NCBI RefSeq assembly: GCF_051201015.1
Contig: NZ_JBPEHI010000008.1
DNA from: Petrimonas sulfuriphila
Lineage (GTDB): Bacteria > Bacteroidota > Bacteroidia > Bacteroidales > Dysgonomonadaceae
Length of the DNA: 64,000 nucleotides
Strand: one strand, 5' to 3'
Part shown: piece after piece, positions 59,395-64,000 of the stretch
Numbering within the stretch: the stretch's first letter is position 1
How the letters are laid out: each line of letters begins with the position of its first letter
Notes under the pieces: generated by a model
Seen by the model: only the letters and a program-made list of their open reading frames with translations
The model's database searches: none
Told to the model about the DNA's origin: nothing
Position numbers and translations under genes: made by a program

Positions 59395-59740
59395 ATGATC
59401 TAATCCATGAAGTCTGTCAGAGTTATTGTTAAAAATCTTTCTCAGTCAGTATTTGTCATTGCAGTTTGTTGTTCTTGGCTTGACCATAACGGACGGCAGT
59501 AAGAAAAGTTGCCGATTGCGGGCGATTTCCTGTCAGTTTACACCAGCTTTTTTACGAGGCACAAACGCCCGAAAACCGCTGAAACCCGTATGTATTATAC
59601 CATGTGTTGGCGGTTAGCCCTTTTGTCCTGTCTGATTTTTTCAATCTCTGGTTGTCAAGGTTGTATTAAACCAAATGTAAAATTGTCGATAAAATAGCCT
59701 GTCTTACTTGAAATTAGTAATCAAAAAGTTGTCTGTCAAG
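59395..59740. other. Non-coding stretch holding spacer E
   Basis: No gene was recognised here. Two short plus-strand frames of about 60 codons have no family features. Spacer E fills the middle. Confidence 0.55.
59485..59611. repeat. attC-like structured spacer E
   Basis: Outer cores are CATAAC (59485-59490) and GTTGGC (59606-59611). The inner arms GCCGATTGCGGGCGATTT (59511-59528) and AAACGCCCGAAAACCGC (59563-59579) pair imperfectly. The stem is weaker than in A-D and no promoter box was found. Confidence 0.5.
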
Positions 59741-59956
59741 TTATGCAGATCGTTTTTTTCGTTGTATTAAAATGTAAACAATTGGTAAAATACCTATCGT
59801 ATTAAATACTATAATACAAATAAACCAAATCAGATGATTGTTGCGTGCAGATTTCCACATTGCGATTATTTTCCAAACAATATCCCAAAGAATAAGAACA
59901 ATGAAAACTGGTAAAAACCAGGTAGGATAATCTTGAAAGCATTGAAATGTTTCCAT
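59741..59956 (-). CDS. DUF5652-like small membrane protein
   Basis: The 71-residue protein has two hydrophobic helices (about 13-33 and 42-63) joined by WKSARNNHLIWF and ends in QRKKRSA. The pattern is that of DUF5652/PLDc_N-type small proteins (LWDIVWKIIAMWKSARNN and FNTIGILPIVYIL). Its function is unknown; it should lie in the inner membrane. It is the only gene between spacers E and C, a one-gene cassette. Confidence 0.75.
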   Translation of the reverse strand: METFQCFQDYPTWFLPVFIVLILWDIVWKIIAMWKSARNNHLIWFICIIVFNTIGILPIVYILIQRKKRSA

Positions 59957-60083
59957 AGTGTTTCATTTTAATTGTTATTTGACCTTAAAAGTTTTTTGTC
60001 GTGCGAAATGTCCATCGTTAAAATGTAAAGTTAGAAAATATGTCATTAAACAACTCAATTTGCGCAGACTTTTTAGGATTACC

Positions 60084-60216
60084 GCCAACGTTTTCGGGCT
60101 TTGCGTTCAGACGGGTTTCGGAGCACAAAACTGTCAACCTGAACTGAACTTGAATAGAAGCACAAAGTTCCGCGTTTGCACGTCACCCCGCCTGACGCAA
60201 AACCCGTGTAATGGGC
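60084..60216. repeat. attC-like structured spacer C
   Basis: Arms CGGGCTTTGCGTTCAGACGG (60095-60114) and CCGCCTGACGCAAAACCCG (60188-60206) pair over about 19 bp with one bulged T. The left core is GCCAAC (60084-60089); the right edge is GTAATGGGC. The arms are related in sequence to spacer A (shared GGGCTTTG and CCGCCTGACG). Confidence 0.75.
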
Positions 60217-60221
60217 AGTTT

Positions 60222-60689
60222 TTATTTTAGTTCTTCTAAGATAATTTTCTTTTGTTGCAATGTGTTCTTCATGGCCTTTTCTCGAACCTTTTGGTCAGCG
60301 TTGTTTATTAGGGCAAAATATTCAACAGGTACTACCTGCCAAGATAAGCCATATTTGTCTTTGCACCATCCACAAGAACTTTCTTGTCCACCATTTTTAG
60401 TTAAGGCATTCCAATAATAATCTGTTTCGGCTTGGTCTTTTGTGTTAATAACCAATGAAACTGACTCGTTAAATTTTTGAAATGGACCTGCTGCTAAAAT
60501 GCTCAATTCCATGCCAGCAATTTCGATAATTGCTGTTTCAAAGTTTCCGCCTCCTGCTTCTGGTGGGTTTGTGTACTTGTGATGTTCTTTTAGTTTACCG
60601 TCTTTAAATATTGAAAGATAATAGTCGGCAACTGCTTTAGCGTCTGTTGTTTCGACCCAAATCGAAGGTGTTATTTTTTGAGTAATCAT
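60222..60689 (-). CDS. VOC/PhnB-type metalloenzyme-fold protein
   Basis: The 155-residue protein fits the PhnB-like VOC group: ITPSIWVETTDAKAVADYYLSIF at the N-terminus, FETAIIEIAGMELSILAAGPFQKFNESVSLVI in the middle and DKYGLSWQVVPVEYFALI near the end. VOC proteins of this sort include methyltransferase-like and resistance-type dioxygenase folds; no substrate can be given. Its start codon overlaps the stop of a short upstream frame (ATGA). Confidence 0.87.
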   Translation of the reverse strand: MITQKITPSIWVETTDAKAVADYYLSIFKDGKLKEHHKYTNPPEAGGGNFETAIIEIAGMELSILAAGPFQKFNESVSLVINTKDQAETDYYWNALTKNGGQESSCGWCKDKYGLSWQVVPVEYFALINNADQKVREKAMKNTLQQKKIILEELK

Positions 60690-60826
60690 ATTTTATTTCG
60701 TTTTGTCGTTGTTATTTTTGCTACAGTGTGGTTTATTGCTTTGTCAGCGTAATTCGACTGACTTGGATTTGAGCAAAAGGTTGTCAAGCCAATTACAATT
60801 GCACCAAGAAGTAAATATTTATTCAT
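60686..60826 (-). CDS. Possible 46-residue lipoprotein
   Basis: A short frame reads MNKYLLLGAIVIGLTTFCSN and ends KITTTKRNKI. It has a hydrophobic signal and a Cys at position 18, a looser lipobox than usual. Its stop overlaps the VOC start codon, which suggests translational coupling. A -7 box in spacer D (60968-60975, minus strand) lies upstream. I do not recognise a family; it could be a leader of the VOC gene or a real small lipoprotein. Confidence 0.4.
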   Translation of the reverse strand: MNKYLLLGAIVIGLTTFCSNPSQSNYADKAINHTVAKITTTKRNKI

Positions 60827-60877
60827 TTTTTTACATTAAGTCCTGTTTGTCTATTCGTTAGCTACGTCTGTAAAATT

Positions 60878-61075
60878 GCCCAACGGTTAACGGCTTTACG
60901 AAGGTGGGGCTATGAAATTCAAAACTTTCTATAAACACGAACCCGAGCAAAAACCATTTTCGTTTTTCAAACTTACAAAAAATAAAAAAACGAAATGGTT
61001 TTTTGCGACTTAAAGTGTGAAAATCTTCAACGCCAGGGAATTTTGCCCTCGCTTTTGCAAAGCCGATGTTATGTG
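60878..61075. repeat. attC-like structured spacer D
   Basis: The left core is GCCCAAC. Outer arms are CGGCTTTACGAAGGTGGGGC (60891-60910) and GCCCTCGCTTTTGCAAAGCC (61045-61064). A nested second stem is formed by 60947-60967 and 60986-61006 (core ACCATTTTCG and CGAAATGGT, with single-base slips), about 20 bp each. A minus-strand box TAAGTTTG (60968-60975) sits in the loop. Confidence 0.65.
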
Positions 61076-61090
61076 ATGGCAATTTTTTTG

Positions 61091-61098
61091 TACTTTTG
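61091..61098 (+). promoter_or_regulatory. -7 element for the erm leader and erm gene
   Basis: TACTTTTG just after spacer D, on the plus strand. Transcription would start near 61104, about 17 nt before the leader ATG. Confidence 0.6.
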
Positions 61099-61120
61099 TC
61101 ATAAACTAAATCATTTCATT

Positions 61121-61153
61121 ATGTATTTCAGCAGACCTTGGACTTTTATATAA
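61121..61153 (+). CDS. Leader peptide MYFSRPWTFI
   Basis: A ten-codon frame with its own ATG lies between the promoter and the erm gene. Its stop codon overlaps the first arm of a 14-bp inverted repeat. Short leaders of this sort upstream of rRNA methylases let a drug-stalled ribosome change mRNA folding. The sequence is not one of the classic ErmC/ErmA leaders I know. Confidence 0.55.
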   Translation: MYFSRPWTFI

Positions 61154-61293
61154 GTGAAAGACAGTCCTCCCTTATTTTTTTAAATCAATATTTTTTCTAG
61201 ACGATTAGTCTATGATTTACAGCCACTATTTTATTCTAAAATCAGTGTCGTAATTTCATTGCTGTTTCTGATGGGTAATACTGTCTTTCACTT
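61152..61293 (+). promoter_or_regulatory. Candidate attenuator upstream of erm
   Basis: AAGTGAAAGACAGT (61152-61165) and ACTGTCTTTCACTT (61280-61293) are perfect 14-bp inverted arms. Between them lies another hairpin (61224-61247: CACT, ATTTTA, loop TTC, TAAAAT, AGTG with one bulge). The region is A+T-rich. The flanks show no target duplication, so a MITE is less likely than an RNA switch. Confidence 0.6.
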
Positions 61294-61334
61294 TCTGTGA
61301 TTTGAGTCAAGTATTCATCCAAAAGAAATTAATA

Positions 61335-62141
61335 ATGAAAAAAAATCGTGTTCTTGTAAGGTTTACAGGTCAACATTTTGCAATAGACACCCGATTAATA
61401 AATGATGCTATTCGGCTAGCTGACGTGCAAAAAGAAGATTTGGTTTTAGATATTGGTGCCGGTCGCGGTTTTTTGACTGTTCATTTAGCTAAAAACACTG
61501 ACAATGTGATAGCTATTGAAAATGACAGGCGTTTGGTATCCGAACTCAGGTCGAAATTCGGATGTAATAAAAAAGTCAACATTGTAGCAATTGACTATAT
61601 GCGGTTTTCGTTTCCACAAAAGCATTTTAAAGTGGTTTCTAATATACCATACGGAATTACTTCCGATATTCTGAAATCGCTGATGTTCACGAATCTGGAA
61701 TATTTTACGCAAGGCTGTTTGATTATGCAATTAGAACCCGCTCAAAAACTTGTTCAGCAAAAGTTTTTCAACCCGTATGTTGTTTTTTATCATACATTTT
61801 TCAGGTTGGAATTGATGTATGAAATTAGTCCGAAAAGTTTTCTGCCGCCTCCAACGGTTAAGTCGGCATTACTAAAAATCAGTAAAAAGAAGTGTGAAGA
61901 TATCGGTGTCGAGATGAAAGAAAAATATCTTGATTTTCTTTATTTTATGCTTCATTTCCCTGATTTGCCGGTACGTACGGCTTTGAAGAAAATCTTTCGT
62001 AAACAACAAGTTAGGGAACTTTCTGAAAAGTCTGGTTTAAAGTTGGATAATTCGGTTTGCACGATGTCTGCACAGCAATTTTTAGAATGTTTTGTTGAAA
62101 TGTTAAAAGTCGTACCCGATAGATTTCATCCAAAAAAGTAA
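61335..62141 (+). CDS. Erm-type 23S rRNA (adenine-N6) methyltransferase
   Basis: The 268-residue enzyme is related to ErmF from memory of that family but clearly divergent. VRFTGQHFAIDTRLINDAIR opens it, motif I is DLVLDIGAGRGFLTVHL, and motif IV with the catalytic NIPYG is at residues 103-107. LQLEPAQKL-like and ESFLPPPTVKSALLKI-like positions (here KSFLPPPTVKSALLKI) follow. Methylation of A2058 would give macrolide-lincosamide-streptogramin B resistance. The ATG giving MKKNRVLVRF is preferred over an in-frame TTG 33 bp upstream. It is the only plus-strand gene among its neighbours. Confidence 0.9.
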   Translation: MKKNRVLVRFTGQHFAIDTRLINDAIRLADVQKEDLVLDIGAGRGFLTVHLAKNTDNVIAIENDRRLVSELRSKFGCNKKVNIVAIDYMRFSFPQKHFKVVSNIPYGITSDILKSLMFTNLEYFTQGCLIMQLEPAQKLVQQKFFNPYVVFYHTFFRLELMYEISPKSFLPPPTVKSALLKISKKKCEDIGVEMKEKYLDFLYFMLHFPDLPVRTALKKIFRKQQVRELSEKSGLKLDNSVCTMSAQQFLECFVEMLKVVPDRFHPKK

Positions 62142-62156
62142 ATCCGTTTTTGTCAG

Positions 62157-62196
62157 AACAACGCTTTTTCATTTGGGGAGAGCGTTGTTTTTGTTT
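62157..62196 (+). terminator. Rho-independent terminator after erm
   Basis: AACAACGCT and AGCGTTGTT form a perfect 9-bp stem with a 15-nt loop, followed by TTTTGTTT. Confidence 0.8.
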
Positions 62197-62344
62197 GCTC
62201 ATAACTGTTCAGTGCAAGAATAGTAGCCGGTAGCGTGTTATCTTTCACTCAAAATAAACGAAAGTTTAAGCGGGCCAAAAGCCTTGAATTTACTATCTTT
62301 CAGGCTGTTATTTTTGCACATTGTTACCAGTTTGTTGTTTATTT

Positions 62345-63352
62345 TCATTCTTCGTCCTTATTTTCAATTAATTGTTTCAGCCTTTCTTTGCTTGGTAATA
62401 CTGTCTGATATTTGCTGGCGAAAATCTGTTCATTATTTTCGGGTAAAGTGTATTCTACAACTGCTTCACTTTTATTCTGACAAAGTATCAAACCAATAGT
62501 TTGATTTTCGTCTTTAAGTTTTATCTCTCTGTCATAATAATTTACATACATTTGCATTTGTCCAATATCCTGATGTTTTAGCTCTCCAATTTTTAAATCA
62601 ATCAAAATAAAACATTTCAAAATTCGATTATAAAATACCAAATCTATCCTGAAATGCTTTTCATCAAATGTTATTCTTTTTTGTCTTGCAACAAATGTGA
62701 AGCCTGTCCCTAATTCGAGTAAGAAATGTTCAAGTTTATCTATTAATTTTTGTTCTAAATCACTTTCAGTATATGAAGGTCGTTCCGGCAATCCAATAAA
62801 TTCTAAAACATACGGGTCTTTAATGGCATCTTTGGGTTTTTCTATTATTAAACCTTTTTCTGACAATTCAATGACTTTTTTTTTATCACGGCTTAAAGCC
62901 AGTCTTGTGTATAATGCACTGTCATACTGTCTTTGAAGTTCGCGCAAGCTCCAGTTATTTTTATAAGTTTCTATTTCGTAAAACCGTCGTTCGTTTTCAT
63001 CGTCAATCCTCATTAGTTTTAAATAATGCGACCAGCTTAAATTGAATTCGTCAGACACTGTCTGACCTTTTGAGTAAATGAGATAAAAGCTTCGCATTTG
63101 TTTGATATTTGTCGGGGAAAATCCTTTACCAAATTCAGTCGAAAGCTTGTATGAGAGCTCATTGATCAATTGTTGCCCATATTCTGCCCTTTCTTTTCCT
63201 TTTTGTTCTTCTTCTACAATCATTCTCCCTATTTCAAAATAGGTTGTAACCATTGTTTTATTTACAGTTTGGACAACATTGCTTTGCGCTTGTTTTAATA
63301 ACTCTGAAACTTTATAGTATAGATTTTCAGGATTATGTGTAATTTCTGTCAT
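62345..63352 (-). CDS. DUF1016 (YhcG-type) PD-(D/E)XK nuclease-domain protein
   Basis: The 335-residue protein has an N-terminal DUF1016_N helical domain (NVVQTVNKTMVTTYFEIGRMIVEEEQ; GKGFSPTNIKQMRSFYLIY; NLSWSHYLKLMRI) and a C-terminal PD-(D/E)XK nuclease core, with FRIDLVFYN and FILIDLKIGELKHQDIGQM giving the D...D-x-K residues. Such proteins often sit beside type I restriction genes; none is present here, so it is an orphan. A -7 box (63375-63382) precedes it. Confidence 0.9.
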   Translation of the reverse strand: MTEITHNPENLYYKVSELLKQAQSNVVQTVNKTMVTTYFEIGRMIVEEEQKGKERAEYGQQLINELSYKLSTEFGKGFSPTNIKQMRSFYLIYSKGQTVSDEFNLSWSHYLKLMRIDDENERRFYEIETYKNNWSLRELQRQYDSALYTRLALSRDKKKVIELSEKGLIIEKPKDAIKDPYVLEFIGLPERPSYTESDLEQKLIDKLEHFLLELGTGFTFVARQKRITFDEKHFRIDLVFYNRILKCFILIDLKIGELKHQDIGQMQMYVNYYDREIKLKDENQTIGLILCQNKSEAVVEYTLPENNEQIFASKYQTVLPSKERLKQLIENKDEE

Positions 63353-63762
63353 TCGTGATAATTTTGTTAATACACAAATTTAGTCTTTTAATTATCAATA
63401 TTATTTATTGGCATTTCCTCTTTCAACATCTTAGTGTTTTATTCGCCGTTATAGCCCACCAAAGTTATTGAAAAGAAGTTGATTCACAAATTTTCACAAA
63501 GATTAATTTAATATGATATCAATAATGGCAAATAAAACTAGTTGAACGGAACCTATTGCTATGGGAAAAGTATTTATGGGAGGTTGGCGTTTTTGCTTGA
63601 TTTGGGTTAATAAGTTCCTATAAAAGCTCTTTTTCAAGTACATGATTGTTTTTTAATCTTAGACCGTCCACGTAAATGCATAATTCTCCCTGTATGATTT
63701 TGCTCATCATCTATACGAGTTTTGTCATTAAATGGAAAGAACGCTTTTGTTAATTATCAGAA
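63353..63762. other. Intergenic DNA between the DUF1016 gene and the transposase
   Basis: No gene seen. It holds the DUF1016 promoter and a weak inverted pair GGAAC/GTTCC (63548-63552, 63614-63618). The terminus of the IS91-type element probably lies here but I cannot place it. Confidence 0.4.
63375..63382 (-). promoter_or_regulatory. -7 element for the DUF1016 gene
   Basis: The minus-strand box reads TAAATTTG, 22 bp before the ATG. Confidence 0.55.
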
Positions 63763-64000
63763 TTATCCTGGTTCCATGTGTAAAACATTGCATGCCGGGC
63801 TTACCATTAATTTCCCTTTTTTGCACTTTGCGCAAATAATCGGGTCCTTACCGGATATTATTTGTAAAACTTCCATTGCAAGCAGTCCTGTAAGTCTTGA
63901 AAAATAGGTTGGGGTGGGCAACAGTGAATAGCATAAATTGAGCTTTGTTTTCCTTTTGCAGATAGCCATGAATCCGAAGTAACGTATTTTGCTAAATCCA
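63763..64000 (-). CDS. IS91-family transposase, C-terminal end (partial)
   Basis: The frame enters from the right edge and ends at a stop. Its residues GFSKIRYFGFMAICKRKTKL correspond to the C-terminal segment of Y2 IS91-type transposases (usual form F-x-R-I-R-H/Y-x-G-x-L-A), followed by LMVS and a zinc-ribbon-like pair CAKC. The catalytic tyrosines would lie outside the window. The first ATG inside the frame is not the start. IS91/ISCR elements move by rolling circle and often carry adjacent resistance genes. Confidence 0.7.
   Translation of the reverse strand, partial: GFSKIRYFGFMAICKRKTKLNLCYSLLPTPTYFSRLTGLLAMEVLQIISGKDPIICAKCKKGKLMVSPACNVLHMEPG

Noticed and set aside
59426..59697. Two short plus-strand frames in spacer E
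   Set aside because: They lie across the inverted repeat arms and have no recognisable domain or start context.
61152..61293. MITE with 14-bp terminal inverted repeats
   Set aside because: No target duplication at the ends, and the arm starts exactly at a leader-peptide stop codon upstream of erm; an attenuator explains it better, though a MITE is not excluded.
1..64000. tRNA or rRNA genes
   Set aside because: Reading for T-loop GTTCGAATC-type motifs with acceptor stems and for rRNA landmarks gave nothing; a covariance-model scan was not possible.

Overview
The window looks like a chromosome segment of a Bacteroidales-type member of the Bacteroidota. Many genes are preceded by the phylum's -7 promoter element TAnnTTTG. 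The content fits too: gliding-type lipoprotein GldH, DUF4290, DUF4348 and DUF4625 proteins, a RicT/PSP1 protein next to holB, diaminopimelate dehydrogenase, a TonB-dependent receptor with a carboxypeptidase-like N-terminal domain, and numerous short lipoprotein signals. A family such as Dysgonomonadaceae is possible, but I cannot fix genus or species from sequence alone.

Bases 1 to about 48.7 kb are ordinary core genome. In order: the tail of a 4-alpha-glucanotransferase, cytidine deaminase, a LysM glucosaminidase, DUF4290-rimM-dxr-rseP, metF, a DUF47/Pit phosphate transport pair, holB-ricT-gldH, and a YceI-porin-YceI operon downstream of an Rrf2 regulator with repeated CCTATAGG-type sites. 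Then come NhaD, a glycogen operon (GH133, GT4 synthase, GH57), rhomboid, nucleoside hydrolase, ddh, lgt, a flavodiiron protein, nagB-alkaline phosphatase, rfbD-prfC, a membrane MutS-like protein with MscS, and a Fur/Zur-type regulator with a TonB receptor and a His-rich DUF4625 lipoprotein. The stretch ends with a phosphotriesterase-like protein, DUF1080, a YpfJ-type metallopeptidase, an ABC exporter pair and a HerA-like ATPase.

From about 48.8 kb to the end the character changes. The DNA is visibly more A+T-rich and holds single, unrelated genes, mostly on the minus strand: a decayed NTF2-like gene, Nudix, DUF4386-like, a subclass B1 metallo-beta-lactamase fused in frame to a truncated DHFR-family gene, a quinone-reductase-like MDR, a serine beta-lactamase-like hydrolase, an orphan contractile-tail tube protein, a methyltransferase, duplicated KilA-N/ClbS pairs (one split by an IS30-family element), DUF5652, a VOC protein, an Erm-type rRNA methylase, a DUF1016 nuclease and the end of an IS91-family transposase. 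Between 55.4 and 61.1 kb five non-coding spacers of about 130-200 bp separate the genes. Each is a long imperfect inverted repeat bounded by RYYAAC- and GTTRRY-like cores, much like integron attC sites. Three carry a TAnnTTTG promoter in the loop pointing into the neighbouring gene. I read this as an integron-like gene-cassette array without a visible integrase. The erm gene sits behind its own promoter, a ten-codon leader peptide and a 14-bp long-range inverted repeat, which together look like a ribosome-stalling attenuator.
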